The notes: generated by a model from the letters alone, not told the origin. Positions 21,842-33,843 are shown, counted from the stretch's first letter. The stretch: DNA of 64,000 bases from Ornithodoros turicata (GCF_037126465.1 NW_026999403.1:682001-746000), one strand, 5' to 3'. Numbers and translations: made by a program.

Positions 21842-22723
21842 CAGTGAACCCTCGTTAATATGACCCCCCGATAATGTGACATACGGGCTTTACGACCATA
21901 CTCCACGGGAACAATGCAGTGAAACCACTGCAAATCTCCCCCGTTAATACGACAACTGCGCATTATGACCAACATTTTCGGGAACGACCATGGTCATAAT
22001 AACGAGGGTTCACTGTACAGTGAACTCGCGTTAATATGACCCCCGATAATCTGACATACGCGCTTTACGACCATACTCCACGGGAACAATGCAGTGAAAC
22101 CCCTGCAAATCTCCCCCGTTAATACGACAACTGCGCATTATGACCAACATTTTCGGGAACGACCATGGTCATAATAACGAGGGTTCACTGTACAGTGAAC
22201 TCGCGTTAATATGACCCCCGATAATCTGACATACGCGCTTTACGACCATACTCCACGGGAACAATGCAGTGAAACCCCTGCAAATCTCCCCCGTTAATAC
22301 GACAACTCCGCATTATGACCACCATTTTCGGGAACGTCCATGGTCATAATTACGAGGGTTCACTGTACAGTGAACTCGCGTTAATATGACCCCCGATAAT
22401 CTGACATACGCGCTTTACGACCATACTCCACGGGAACAATGCAGTGAAACCACTGCAGATCTCCCCCGTTAATACGACAACTCCGCATTATGACCAACAT
22501 TTTCGGGAACGACCATGGTCATAATAACTAGGGTTCACTGTACAGTGAACTCGCGTTAATATGACCCCCGATAATCTGACATACGCGCTTTACGACCATA
22601 CTCCACGGGAACAATGCAGTGAAACCACAGCAAATCTCCCCCGTTAATACGACAACTCCGCATTACGACCAACATTTTCGGGAACGACCATGGTCATAAT
22701 AACGAGAGTTATTATGACCACTG
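21842..22723. repeat. Tandem array of five 175-bp pogo-type MITEs sharing TA junctions
   Basis: Units start at 21842, 22018, 22193, 22368 and 22543 (spacing 175-176). Each unit is a full MITE: left end CAGTGAAC(C/T)C(T/G)CGTTAATATG, right end CATAATAACGAGGGTTCACTG. Neighbours are separated by exactly one TA. Units 2-5 share substitutions (CTCGCG, AATCTGACATACGCGC) that unit 1 lacks, so they spread by duplication of one copy rather than by five insertions. Unit 5 has a disrupted right end. Solo copies lie at 33844-34020 and 34525-34702. Confidence 0.95.
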
Positions 22724-22739
22724 TAGTCGTCAAAGACGA

Positions 22740-22763
22740 TAACAACAACAACAACAACAACAA
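22740..22763. repeat. (AAC)n microsatellite
   Basis: Simple AAC repeat just after the MITE array. Confidence 0.9.
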
Positions 22764-24540
22764 AACAGAATCACATAAAATTTCTATCCTTTCGCCATGA
22801 CAATATTTCTATTGCGAACGTAGATTGCGAGTCCAGTCCAAACTTAACAGAGAAACGCGATTTTAAATGCTTCGATTATTTTTGTCTAAATAATCAGTAA
22901 ACCGCATCAAGTATCCGTATATTTCAGGTACGTTTGGGTCCCACAGACATATACAACAAACCATTGAAGAACGCACGATCCTCGCATTGAAAAACATTGT
23001 GGCGAAAAGTTAAATATGTGAGCTTCAAATTGAAAACGACTTTATGCGTCGTAACTGCTCGATGCCAGTCACCGGACGATAAAAAAAAAACATGAATTTT
23101 TAGGCGGAAGTACTTAATTATGCCTCTCAGACCTCAGTGCCTTTGAAGGCTCCGGCTTCACAATAGTGGCTGCCTATCTTTAGTGTACGCTTCTTCGCTG
23201 CACTAAAAACGTGGGTCGCCTCACAATTTTTGTCGATGATTTCTTTTTTTACCCATTGATTTCTCCTCTTTCAATGTCAAGTAAAAAGAGCGAGGACAAA
23301 ATGCACGGTGATTAAGGCACAAAGCGAATAATCGATAAAGCTATTGATTCATTCCGCAGTCCTAATGACAGTGTGCAATCGGCCTTTTATGATCACTTCC
23401 CCCTGAACTCGCGACTTCCTGTCGCGAGCAAGTTAATAACAATACTTAGTATTAACGTTTATGTATTGCGGACTTCAACTTGAGACAAACAAGCTCGTCG
23501 TCGAGATATCGGGTGATATATGGTTTAAGGGTAACTCTACTTTTTCTCAACCACGCAGTTTGATGCGTTTCATTTCTATCTCTCCAGTATGAGCAGAACG
23601 AAAAGCTATTTCTTTGTAGTATACAAATATTCGGAAGTAATTTTAACGTTATTAGTATTTGCTGCCACTCCGAAAAGAGTCCCTCCATGGTCGACCTGCG
23701 TGTGTGTGTGACGTCACAAATAAGGCACGACGTGCCATGTTTTCATAAGTGCCCTTCAGAAAATAATACAGTTTACTTGGTCACCGTCGCCGTACCGCTA
23801 ACGTCACCGTTTGCAGTGCAAGTTCCCGATTCATTGGCGCGTTTTATTTCATGTATTCTTTTAGTCTTCATTTTTCATTTCGTTTCAATGAATCCACCTT
23901 TGTTGGGTAAATACGCTTCATATTCTAAAGGTAAGTGGCAGAGTAACCACAATTTCGCAAAGTAGAAATATATCTAGTATCGTGAAGTAGAGTGAGTTTA
24001 GGTTTTCATGAGAGCTTTCGCTTCTTGTCGTTTCTTGTCGTTAGAGGTCATTTGTGGTGTCCCTTTACGGGATATACTGGACACTGACGAGGCTTTTCCA
24101 ACATTTCCGCGAAAACCGCCATACATGTGGGACGGTATGTCAATCCCTAATTCGATTGTGTTATCTGTCTTCCCCTGCTTCTAGAGGTGCATTGATTAAT
24201 TTATAGATAGCTGAAGAAGCATACATGATACAAAGAAGGTCAGCCCGCTATACAGAAGAGATTATTGCCTTTCGTTGCTTTCTTTTTCTCTTTGCTACGT
24301 CACCGGCTTAACACGGCAGCTAATTAGCTGAGAGCATGAGCATCCCATGAGAGCAAGATGTCCGAGAGCCACTGACGACAATAGCCTCGTTGTTCTTTGA
24401 TGTCGGAACCTGTTGACGAGGCAGAACTCGCTGCTGGCTTACGAGGGCTTATTAAGTATCGGTATTGCTTTTTTTTTTCTTTCATGTACTGCACTTAAGT
24501 GTTGAGGGACAAGCGCGTTGAGCTTCTAGCTTCACGTAAA
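22764..24540. other. No recognised gene
   Basis: Frames up to about 90 codons occur near 23690 but show no recognisable domain. No repeat family was identified. Confidence 0.4.
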
Positions 24541-24650
24541 TTGCCGTCTTGCCGTCTTCTGCTTGCTGTCTTCTGTCACCCTTCTTGCCCTTCACCCTGC
24601 CCCTTCACCCTGCCCTTCCCTTGTCCTTGCCCTTCACCCTGTCTTGCGTT
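24541..24650. repeat. Pyrimidine-rich minisatellite
   Basis: Imperfect repeats of CTTCACCCTGCC and, at the left, of TTGCCGTC. One strand is almost purine-free for about 80 bases. Confidence 0.75.
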
Positions 24651-24714
24651 CTGTGCTGAGGGTATGCCGCTGCATATAATCGTTTCATAGGAGACATTGT
24701 TTGTTTGTTTGTGT

Positions 24715-24895
24715 GTTATCGCCGAGAGCTCTTCCCATGTGGAGCACGTTGCTCAGGGGAGATCTTACGTCCTGGGCCGACTTCGTAGGGGACTGTGCAG
24801 ACATGTGCTTTAAAGCGTCCTAAGAAAACGCAGGAAAACACACAGACATTCGCAGCGGTGCATGCCTAGATTCGAACCTTGGTTACTTCGGATAT
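24715..24895 (-). mobile_element. Diverged SINE with T-arm-like head
   Basis: Minus strand: GGTTCGAATCTAGGC (B-box/T arm), then a decayed core including CGAAGTCGGCCCAGGACG. The tail is unclear. It is more diverged than the other copies. Confidence 0.65.
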
Positions 24896-24907
24896 TGTTA
24901 GCTCAGA

Positions 24908-25147
24908 ATGTTATTTCTGCGAAGTTTTATGCATACTTTTATAAGGTTCCGTTGTACCCCGTCAATTATCGTCCTTTCCATCGTTCTTTCTGCGACGTGG
25001 CTGTATATCCTTATGGCGGATCAGACATCCTGGAATGAAAAATTCACTTCGCTCGCACTAGAGATGTACCGGTCGCATATCCGCATTGGCGTACTTGAAA
25101 TTGTGACTGCCTGCGTTATTGAGGGAACGTCGACTATACGAGCTCTT
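24908..25147 (+). CDS. Hypothetical ORF segment with a predicted N-terminal membrane anchor
   Basis: The frame opens with MLFLRSFMHTFIRFRCTPS, a short basic segment, then IIVLSIVLSATWLYILM, a hydrophobic stretch long enough for one membrane pass, then a polar region. This is the layout of a type II membrane protein first exon. The frame then runs into a SINE at 25148. No family was recognised, and it may be chance. It could be tested as a host exon because no transposon match covers it. Confidence 0.15.
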
Positions 25148-25327
25148 TTCCGGCAGACTTTCCAGACGGACACAGTTCCTCCTGATGTCGTCCAGCACAC
25201 ATACTAACTCCCCTGTCCCCCACTCTTTTCTGCTGTCCTCTCTCCATCTGTGCACGTCTGTACACCGTTGATAGCCATAGTTGCTGCGCGGCGGTAACAT
25301 AGAAGTTAAAAAAAACAACAACAACAA
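25148..25327 (+). mobile_element. SINE, A-tailed type, 5' truncated
   Basis: Contains CCGGCAGACTTTCCAGA, a core GACACAGTTCCTCCTGATG, the 3' domain ending TTGCTGCGCGGCGGTAACA, then an A run and (CAA)n. No clean target duplication was seen. Confidence 0.8.
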
Positions 25328-25330
25328 GGT

Positions 25331-25720
25331 TTCTTAGACGTAAATTAGAATACGCAGCACCAGCCAGGGACCCCTATCAGGTCTACTTTAAAGATTCCGT
25401 AGAACGCGTTCAAAACCGTGCAGCTCGAGTCATTAACAACCTATATCCTGACAGCAGCTTAAACTAGATTTAACCACGCGCGGGCACAGCGACGCAAGCT
25501 TTCTTCCGTGAACCTGTTTCATAAAATTTATTTTACCGCTCCTTGCCATCATCCACGCTTTGGCCTCCTTTCTATCTACTCCACCGCATCGATCACACAT
25601 TCAAAGTCAAAGAACCGATCAGAGCGGCACAGTACTTTCTTCAGTCTCTCATTCATCGCATTTCTAAACACGGGAAACAGTTTCCTGAGAAGTTGTAAAT
25701 ATCACCGATCACGTCAAGTT
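25331..25720 (+). pseudogene. CR1-like LINE C-terminal fragment with stops
   Basis: The frame reads FLRRKLEYAAPARDPYQVYF and SVERVQNRAARVINNLYPDS, matching the region after the RT thumb in CR1/Jockey/L2 LINEs (pattern 'LEYa..vWdPy', 'iE.vQ.rAaRfI...y'). Stops follow at 'LN*I*'. A later frame has RAAQYFLQSLIHRISKHGKQ, like the family tail where an 'R..y..SFf.Rti..WN.LP' pattern is expected. The upstream RT is replaced by the SINE ending at 25327. Confidence 0.7.
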
Positions 25721-25904
25721 TAAGGATTTTTATTCCTGACTTGCTTTGCGGCACAGAGTCAACCCTACCGATCGTTAGCCTCAAATCACAGATTGCAATT
25801 ATCATTGTTTTCTCGATTTTTAAAAAAAAAGTAGTGTTAGTAACTTTAGCAGCGCATGTTGTGTTATCTCTATTGCTGTTTCCAGTGAATTTGATTTAAT
25901 GTCT

Positions 25905-26118
25905 TGGTGTCACACGGGCAGCCTTCAATAATCATTGAAGTCAATGACTATTGAAAATGCGTGTAGGAACACCAAGCGTGTAACGTGTCAACTTCCCAAA
26001 GAGTATTGGATTCGATGTTCCCCGACAGGTTGACACGTTACACGCTAGGTGGCGCTACAAGCATTTTCAATGACGATTGGTTTCAATGATCATTGAAGAC
26101 TACTCGTGTGACAGGGGT
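25905..26118. mobile_element. Palindromic MITE with GGTGTCACACGG-type ends
   Basis: Left arm: GGTGTCACACGGGCAGCC, CTTCAATAATCATTGAA, ACTATTGAAAATGC. The right arm is the reverse complement with changes, ending GTGTGACAGGGG. A second inner inverted pair, GTGTAACGTGTCAAC and GTTGACACGTTACAC, surrounds the centre. The outer ends match the element at 50737-51190. Confidence 0.8.
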
Positions 26119-26176
26119 ATTAGTCTACTTATGTACACATGTTGTGATACTGCAACATTTTTTGTGCGTTTCAAAT

Positions 26177-26927
26177 TAGGGGTATATGCCAACCGAATCC
26201 GCGAATCCCAGGCAGGATTCGAGATTGAATCCTAGGATCCTAGAGGTTGAATCGAGATTGAATCCTAGGTAGAGATTCGAGATTCGCGACTCCGAATCCC
26301 AGTGTCCAAAACGGCGAATCGAATCTTTCGAATCCACCGACCATGTTTGTTCGTTTATTTTTTCGAATTGGCGCCTCCGGAGTCCGTCGAAAGCCTCATT
26401 GGCCGACGCTTGTCTTCTTGTTTCTTTGTTTATACATTGCTCTGGACTGAAAGAGTTCAGGCAGGAACAGTTAAATTTCAAGTTTAAAAGTAACACGGTT
26501 TTGCTTTTGATTGTTGCTTTAGCTTTATGGAAATAATTCAGACACGAGGGTTTACGTATTTCTTGGAGTCGATGAACAATCTGTTAAATATACTATATGG
26601 GTATACTTTCACCCGAAACTGAACTATTATTATTATTATTTTTTTTTTTCATTAAAGAAATGCGTCATGAAACAATTGATGTTCTGAGGCTGGAACACCG
26701 ATATAGAAGGACAAATACATACAAAGACTCAAATGCATAAGAAATTAAGTGCAATTAAATGCAAATGTGTCATATTCTGTTTCAAAAACACTCTCCTGTA
26801 GAGGTTTTTTTTTCTTGACTTTTGACACTCTTTTTAAAGAAAGGATTCGAAAGATTCGTGGATTCGTGGATTCGCAGAACCTTCCTTGGATTCGGATTCG
26901 TAAAATTCTGGATTCGTCCCACCTCTA
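26177..26927. mobile_element. hAT-type element with GAATCC-rich subterminal repeats
   Basis: Ends are TAGGGGTATATGCC and GGATTCGTCCCACCTCTA. Flanks TTTCAAAT (26169-26176) and TTTTAAAT (26928-26935) agree at 7 of 8 positions. The left 160 bp carry many GAATCC words and the right 90 bp many GGATTCG words, an inverted subterminal array typical of hAT elements. No transposase was seen. Confidence 0.75.
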
Positions 26928-27171
26928 TTTTAAATCTTTTGTGTCAATTATGAATACCTGTGCTCACCCTCCGTCATGTTGTAGCGCCACGTGGGCCCTT
27001 AACGTAGGTACAGTAAAGAAATATAAAAGAGATAAGTGCAATTCGTTGAACACTGTGGCGTCGACATGCCCGAATCCCACCACCTCAAGCCCCATGCGGG
27101 TCTTAAACTGGGAAAGCCAACGTCAGCACGCGTTGTAAAAGCTTTTGTTTTCCTGCCTGGTTGTCTTTTAA

Positions 27172-27195
27172 ATAATCAATCAATCAATCAATCAA
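27172..27195. repeat. (AATC)n microsatellite
   Basis: Simple tetranucleotide repeat; a run of about 15 G lies at 27274-27288. Confidence 0.9.
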
Positions 27196-27494
27196 AAGTT
27201 TTGTTCTGCCTAAACTACGCTCGTTGCGAGAACTCTGACGGAGTCCCGTCTAACAGTGCTGCGACTGCGTCAAGGGGGGGGGGGGGGGTGAAGCCAATAC
27301 GTAAGCGATGACATTTGCATAAGGCGAAGGAAGCTGATCGTATAACAGACGCCGCCCGGACGTTTGTGGACTTTCTACGGACGTCTAATTACGGTCGTAA
27401 ACGTCCCGGAGGAAATTTAGAACGTAGATAACAGAGCGCCAAAGCGAAAAATATGCAGCAGCTCGTTACGGAGGAGGGAGATGGGGATATTGAA

Positions 27495-27996
27495 GATGAT
27501 GATGATGATTGGGAGTTTAGTGGCGCAACGACAACAAAGATCGCAATGCGCCAAAACTCTGTGTAAAATAAATTTAATTTAAAAATTTTAAATTTTTGTT
27601 AATTATTTATTTATTTTTATTATATATATAATTATTTTTATTTATTTATTATTTATTTTTATTATATTATTTTATTTTATTTAAAATATACTGATTGTTT
27701 TAAAAGGTTAAAAAATGTATTCAAATATTCAAAGGGCATGTAAATCACTGCATAAGAAGAGAACTGAGACACTACAACTCATTAATGATCCCTATATCTC
27801 TAAATAAAACTTAGACATTCTCAAAAGGAACGAGAGCCTCATCACTCAGCAGCAATGCTGGATGGAGGATATTGAAGATGCGGTACTTTTTATGGTTAAA
27901 GGGATTATTTAATGCGACAGTCCGGAGCCTAAGCCAAAGAGCAACAAACGCGCTCACATGCTTTCTTAAGATACTCACGCTCACCGTGCAAAACAT
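27495..27996 (-). pseudogene. LINE C-terminus and 3' end, ATC-tailed
   Basis: Minus-strand frame ends NILHPALLLSDEALVPFENV and stop. The segment GDEALVPFENV-like also occurs at 38270 and, weaker, at 34280, marking one LINE family. The UTR holds an AT-rich block (about 27575-27692), then TTGGCGCATTGCGATC, GTTGTCGTTGCGCCACTAAA and an (ATC)n tail at 27495-27509. Confidence 0.55.
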
Positions 27997-29651
27997 TTCA
28001 ATTAAATTCGCAGATAATTATATATAATTGAATTTCATAGCCAGCGCTTTCGCTTCCCTGATGCCATTGGCACTAACTCCCATACCAGACAAAACCTGTT
28101 GATAACGTTTTACGATATCTCAAGTCCTTCGTCATTCGCCTTTATCTCGACCGCGCATCTTTGGGACGTCCGTCGAGGTCTCGTAGCTCATGCTTGCGCC
28201 ACTGTGAAAGCGATACCGGATAAGAACATCTAGTTCGTGTTTTTGTCATGTCATGGTTTGTCACGTCAAAAACTACCCTTTGGCGGAAGAAATTTAGCAT
28301 TTGACATATTTTGTTGCCGATTGTTGTTGAGAAGTCGAGGCATCGGAGTCGAAGAGGATTCCTATCTCAAAATCTGTCGACAGTTTCAGATTTGTACTTT
28401 TTCGTGCTGTTCAAAGCTGTACATTTTGAGATCGCGTCGAAGCCAGTTGACGGTAACTAAAAAAAAGACAAAATACTAACTTAGAAAAAAGAACTAAGAA
28501 AAATCGATGCGGCAAATGAGTGGACGTTATAATAACGTGACGCATGATAACGAGTACAATCGACCCACGCATTCAATCTCCCTTCCCCCCCCCCTCCACA
28601 AACACACACATGTATTGGACGATGATGAGGTGGTTTTTCCCAAGTCGTTATATGCGTCACTAAACCCGCATAACTTATCAGGCCATCTTTCAACAAATTC
28701 AGAAGTCATATATAACAAGCACAATATCCAGCAATGACAGGCGGCAAACCCTGTGAGATCCCTCGACAACGGGCACAAAGGCGCGGGCTCCGAAATCGAG
28801 TTTCGTTCCCAAGAAAAGAGAGCGTCGCAAGCATTATCTCTCAAGCAGGAATGATCTTTTCTGTCTCTCGCATTTTTACACACCAGTCGCCATTGTTTAT
28901 TTCTCAGAAAGCGCTAACGTCGCGCAATAGAAAAAAAAAAAAAAAACTTTTTCTTGGCCAGCTTAATCTTCGTAGTGTCAAAATGGCGAAGTCGTTCTTT
29001 CGAGATTCCGACGTTCGCTTTTAAAAAAAAATTGACGCATGCAGTCGCCGTTCCTTTTAGTTCACACAAATCGCTTTCTTGAGGGAATCATAACGTTTCA
29101 TCTTCTCATGGGTTCGCAATGAATCTTTTTCTTTTGTTTCTTTTCTTTCTTCAGGAATGAATGTTTCGGGAATGAGTTGTGGAATAAGAGAAGGAAGCTG
29201 CCGTTCGTGTTGAGAGCATTCTGTCGAGTACGTGTGTAACATAAATTGCGTCTTTCAGAATAAGTGTATTCTAAAGCGTGCTCTGTGCAATACGGCGCCC
29301 GTCTGATGTGCACGAAATACTTTATGGCATCGCGATCGATTTGTCATCACCGTTACCTTATATTCGTTAAAGCGCTGCACTGGACTAAACCTTTTGTCAT
29401 CAAAATTCTGCAATTATTGTATACGCAGTTCAAATATGCATGTCGCAAATTGTATTCCTATGAAATGTTAGAGTTTTCAAATAGGGCACCCAAGCGCTTT
29501 GGGACCCTATTGGGGACGTCACTGCTCACGCCCAGAACCCAGTCAGTGTTCTGGAGGGGCGCACGCTACTTTCGAAAATAGCGCGGGCACTTAAAGGATC
29601 ATTGAAGTAACCCCAATACTTTTGTGTGATTTTGACAACGACCTATCCCTT
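27997..29651. other. No recognised gene
   Basis: No domain or family recognised in 1.6 kb. CACTTAAAGGATCATTGAAG near 29589 resembles one end of a TTAA-type element without a partner. Confidence 0.4.
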
Positions 29652-30113
29652 TAGGGAGTGACTTTTTCGGATTAAATGCCTTTCTCTGATTCAGGGGTGG
29701 GGGTGGGGGGGAATCGCCTGCTATTTTTAAATATGTAATTCCGGGACAAAATCGGGCGATAATTGTGTCTTTGGGTGTTATCGGGTGTTTTTGTTTCTCC
29801 TTTTATCAATTAAATCCTTTCCTAATCTCTCTTTTTTTGCTCTTTTGCGGAATCGTGATTTTCCAGCGGTAATCCCCGAAGGCACGGACAGTGTTTACAC
29901 ATAATGGGTGTATTGCTAGGAATGTAAGTGACCCATCCTTACATGCGTTACACGTGGCGACCTTTGTTCGTCTTCAGTGGAAACGTCACTTGGGGATTTC
30001 ATAGTGACTGGAATTCGCGGAGAAATCGGGTTTCACCCGAATTGGTCGGAGATCAGTTCGGGAGGGGGGGATAATCGGGCGGAATCGGGTTTACCCCGAA
30101 AAATCACTCCCTA
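29652..30113. mobile_element. hAT-type MITE, compact copy of the 9191-10966 family
   Basis: Ends TAGGGAGTGACTTTTTCGG and CCCGAAAAATCACTCCCTA. The interior shares long blocks with the 9191 copy, for example GCAATCCCCGAAGGCA-like and ATGGGTGTATTGCT. CCTATCCC at 29642-29649 and CCTATCCT at 30114-30121 look like the target duplication, with two extra T at the left edge. Confidence 0.8.
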
Positions 30114-30284
30114 CCTATCCTCCTATCCTACCACACACCTTTCCAAAACCTCCACTCTTGCAAAGCGTGTATCGGAGGAGGAGGAGGGTGCGTCGTGACG
30201 TAACGCATCCCCCTGGGAGAGCCGATCACGTGACGCGTGACGTAGACTGGCGCTACTCAAGCGGGTAGTATATCATTTTATTCC

Positions 30285-30480
30285 GCGTTCGCGCCGCGAA
30301 GCAACTGTAGCTATGAGCGGTGGACAGATGGAGGGAGGACAACAGGAAGCAGGGGGGAAACAGGTGGAGTTAGTATGCGTCCTGGTCCGACTTCGGGGAA
30401 CTCTGCCGACGCCTCTATCAAAAGTCTGCCGGAAAACCAAGGGAAAACCTCAGACAGTACCCAGCCGGTGGTAAGATTAG
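30285..30480 (-). mobile_element. SINE, A-tailed type
   Basis: Minus strand: GGGTTCTAATCTTACCACC (B-box-like), the core GCAGAGTTCCCCGAAGTCGG, and the 3' end CAGTTGCTTCGCGGCGCGAA. The core is shorter than in the other copies and no target duplication was seen. Confidence 0.75.
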
Positions 30481-30679
30481 AACCCATCACCTCCTGAGAA
30501 ACAAAAGAAAAAGAAAAAAGGAAAATTCACACTGTGTTTAGTCAGTTACACACTAGTATGAGTGTACCTTGCCAACAAATGTCAGTTTTTGTTTGTTAAT
30601 CTGTGTACAATCTATGCCACGATGCACGAGCTCAAAAATGCATTGTCTGATTGATTTATTGGTTTGTTTGATTTATAGG

Positions 30680-30713
30680 TTTATCTCGAAATAAAGTTGT
30701 TGTTGTTGTTGCT
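30680..30713 (+). repeat. AATAAAG with (TTG)n, probable LINE 3' tail
   Basis: CTCGAAATAAAGTTGTTGTTG resembles the end of the LINE at 18650-20000 (AATAAAGTC then GTT repeats). The rest of the element is not recognised. Confidence 0.4.
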
Positions 30714-31343
30714 TTATTTTTCCTCTTGTCAAATGCTTAGACTATAGACTTCAAAGCGCTCGAGGCACAAACCATACTTGACGTCCAATGCCACTGCAGT
30801 AACTCTTGTCATAGCTTTTCCGGCAGAAGCCGTGTCTCTCAATTTTTTTCTTTTAATTTTAATCCTCACCCCCCGTCACTGTGAGAACGGTGTTCATCGA
30901 CAGCAACCTGCGGGCATCCGAGCACCACGCAAACGAAGCAATGCCATGGGCTAAGATTGAAATGTCACAAGTTAGAAACTGCGAGGAAATGGCTTCCTAC
31001 ACATTTTGTCTTTCGCTTCAGAAAGTAGCATTGTGATGACAACGAAAGAAGAAATGACTGAACTTCACAGTGATTATGTTAGATTAGATTAGAGAAGGAA
31101 ACGAACTGGATAAAAAAAGTTTAAGTTTGAAGGCTGAATGTAAAAAAGATAAATAAAATAAAATACAAATAAAAGTTTGTGGACTCCCTGCTGATGCAAG
31201 GAGGAGTATTGCTCAATCCAATTTATTTCTCTTATTACACGTCGCATCGGCTTATGACCGCGCCTCACTGGGGTTAGGGAAAGTGCGCAGTCGGAATATG
31301 CACTGCCGAGCCACAACGCAGGTTCATCCATTACTATAATGTC

Positions 31344-32197
31344 CAGTGTTTGGGGCAACTCGTCGCAAGTAACTCGTTACAGCAACTATATAGGTTACGT
31401 TTTGATAGCTTTTAACCGAAGCCGTTACTTTTGAGTTCCGGTAACTTTTTGAGAAACGCGTTCACTTTTAAATTCACGTCTGTTGAATTTCCGAGTTCTG
31501 TTCGATAAATCCCTGCACAAAAACGCGCGCTCCGTATCTGTGACGACAGCCATGTGCGCGCAGGTCCAAGGGCTGAGCCAGAACGTCCTTCTGGGAAGGT
31601 TGCTCTCTCGAAGGGCATAGTGGGAGATGGAGGAGAAGGAAAACCAATGTTTAAACGAAAGGTTGTGGGGGGGGGGGAGGGGCGCAACTCCCCCCCCCCC
31701 CAAATCCCCAGCGCTTTCTGCTCTATGCGCGGTGGGCGCTACGAGTTCACCTTTTGCCGTGTATTCGGAGGCTCCAGTAGTAGTATGTATGTATGTAGAC
31801 AGGTATGACTTGTTACATCATGTTGAAGATTGCGATCACAGTTGTCTGGCGACGTAAAGCCCCGAATTATTATTATGTTGAAGATTGGTATAATTTTGGT
31901 GGTATCAAAATAGTTATAAAACGTCTTGCACAACATTGTGACATAGAGATATGACGTAATTAATCAAAGTTCAAGGAATAGAGAGCTCATATTACGAAGC
32001 AAGTATCTTGATGATGATGGTGATGAGTTAGATTTTTTCTGGCGCAAAACTTGAACCAACCTTGAGTAGCTTGAAAGTAGCTCGTAAAGTAAGTCGTTAC
32101 TTTTAAGAAGTAACTTAGTAACCTATATAGTTACATATATCACGTAGAAGTCTATGCGGCAACGAGTTCCTTTTGCGGAGCAACTCCATCATCTCTG
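31344..32197. mobile_element. Possible hAT-type element with AACTCGTTAC-like ends
   Basis: Left end CAGTGTTTGGGGCAACTCGT, then GCAAGTAACTCGTTAC. The right end as reverse complement gives CAGAGATGATGGAGTTGCTC, then AAAAGGAACTCGTTGC. GTAACT/AGTTAC words are enriched at both ends. The 8-bp flanks do not match, so the boundaries are uncertain. Similar GTTAC-rich sequence occurs at about 43935-44080. Confidence 0.45.
32010..32050 (-). mobile_element. LINE-like 3' end, ATC-tailed, nested in the hAT-like element
   Basis: Minus strand: TTTTGCGCCAGAAAAAATCT, then an imperfect ATC tail. Only the last 40 bp of the GCGCCA-core family remain. Confidence 0.4.
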
Positions 32198-32712
32198 CAG
32201 TAATTTCTAATCAAGATATTTTATTTAACTTTACACAACGATACAAGTGACATTCATCATCACCAGTCATGTCACCATCATCATCATCATCATAACCACC
32301 AAGCTTCGCGATATACGCATTCAGGTGCGCATCACAATTTCAAAGTCGGTTCTGCGTTGACCTGTGCGGTCGATTTTCTTTAATTGAGACTAGGTCCATG
32401 CCATTACGTGCATATTTCGCCTGTACGAAACCTGCAATTCTCGAGCGCCCTCTTCTTGCACTAATTACCTGAGCACTCGCGCGCATCATGTATGACATAA
32501 TTTGCTAAAACCACCTTGCTCGTGCAATTAGGGTCGTAATGACCCTTATTTATTTTCATAGTACGTGCTTAGGATAACAGGGGAAAACTTCCGGACCGTT
32601 GATCGTGTATTGCGCACGCTATTATTAATCCCTGACAGAGGAATTGAGTCCGCTATTTATCTTCATTTATTTTCTAGTGCCAACCAACGGAGAGATCTAC
32701 GTGAAGTAGATG

Positions 32713-32758
32713 CACGTGCGTCCGTGATGTAGATAGCACGTGACGTAGATTGCACGTG
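32713..32758. promoter_or_regulatory. Three CACGTG E-boxes in 46 bp
   Basis: CACGTG at 32713, 32737 and 32753, each preceded by GTAGAT-like sequence, so it may be a short imperfect tandem repeat rather than an enhancer. No adjacent gene. Confidence 0.3.
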
Positions 32759-32929
32759 ATGTAGTTTCCACAGCGCGATAAGATGCTTCGATGCGGATGA
32801 TTTTTTGCTGCCCTCTCCCAGCCATGTGCCGCGGACGCCCAAAGAGCTGCCTGCGATGGTTTCATATTAAGAATTGAATTTAATTTCATTTATTATATAT
32901 ACAGTGAACCCTGGTTAATATGACCACCA

Positions 32930-33464
32930 CACTCTAAGAAAAAAAGGAGTACTTTTACTCCTTTTGGGGAGTAATTGCATTGCCACAAAAAATAGTCCCT
33001 TTCGGGAGTAAATGCCCGGGAGTAAATGAATGTCACAGAGTGAAGACCGCATTTCACGCGCTGTTGTAAGAGTCCAAGGTACGTAATTGGTGCGCATGCA
33101 TGAAAATACTTTGAAGCAAACCGTCAACCGTGACATATCGAGTGATATAAAATCTTGCGCCATACATATGGCACAATCTGCGAAAAAAAGATGCTCTAAC
33201 TGTTTCTTACTCTGTGTGGCTGGAAAATTGTTACGTTGGCTGAGTTAAACAGCCTTATGTCGTTCAAATTGACCAAGGGCACATATTTACGTAGACTGTT
33301 GTATTCAGGAGACCATTCGCGAAGTTTAGGGACATTTTGCAGTCCTGGAGAGTAAATGTCGGGACTAAATGTATGGGTTAGGGGACTAAAATGGGGAGTA
33401 ATTGCAATCTAGGGGAGTAGAAGCTGCTATTACTCCCCGTTTTACTCCTTTTTTTCTTAGAGTG
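32930..33464. mobile_element. CACTCTAAG MITE nested in the pogo-type element
   Basis: Starts CACTCTAAGAAAAAAAGGAG and ends TTTTTTTCTTAGAGTG. The uninterrupted host at 41861-42397 reads GACCACCACCGTTCCC on the matching strand. Here it is GACCAC-CA, element, CA-CCGTTCCC, so the insertion duplicated CA, a 2-bp target that is not TA. Confidence 0.95.
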
Positions 33465-33843
33465 CACCGTTCCCGCAGATTTCGGTCATAAAGCGAATTG
33501 TCGTACTAACGAGAAACGCACAATCGGCTGACCTCAGAGACCGCTTCGTTCATGCCATTCTTAGGTGCAAAAGAGCAGCAGTAGCACAGTGTGTGCTTTG
33601 GCAGTCCGAAAAGCGCTATGAGTAATTCCGAGTTCAACAACATCAGGAGTCATCCCAAACCTTGGTGCCCTACTTAAACACGTGTCACCCTCTGCCTGAG
33701 GTATGCGTGTAGCCTCTCCCCGGGACTACTCTGCGGGTCATGTGACGTGGTCATAATAACGTGAAGAGAATACCCGGGCTTTACCCTACTTGTGACAAAA
33801 ATCTCAGCCGTAGTCGGATTCTCATACTAACGAGATGAACTTA

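Noticed and set aside
21842..22723. CRISPR-like regular repeat spacing
   Set aside because: Units are contiguous full MITEs with no unique spacers; the context is eukaryotic.
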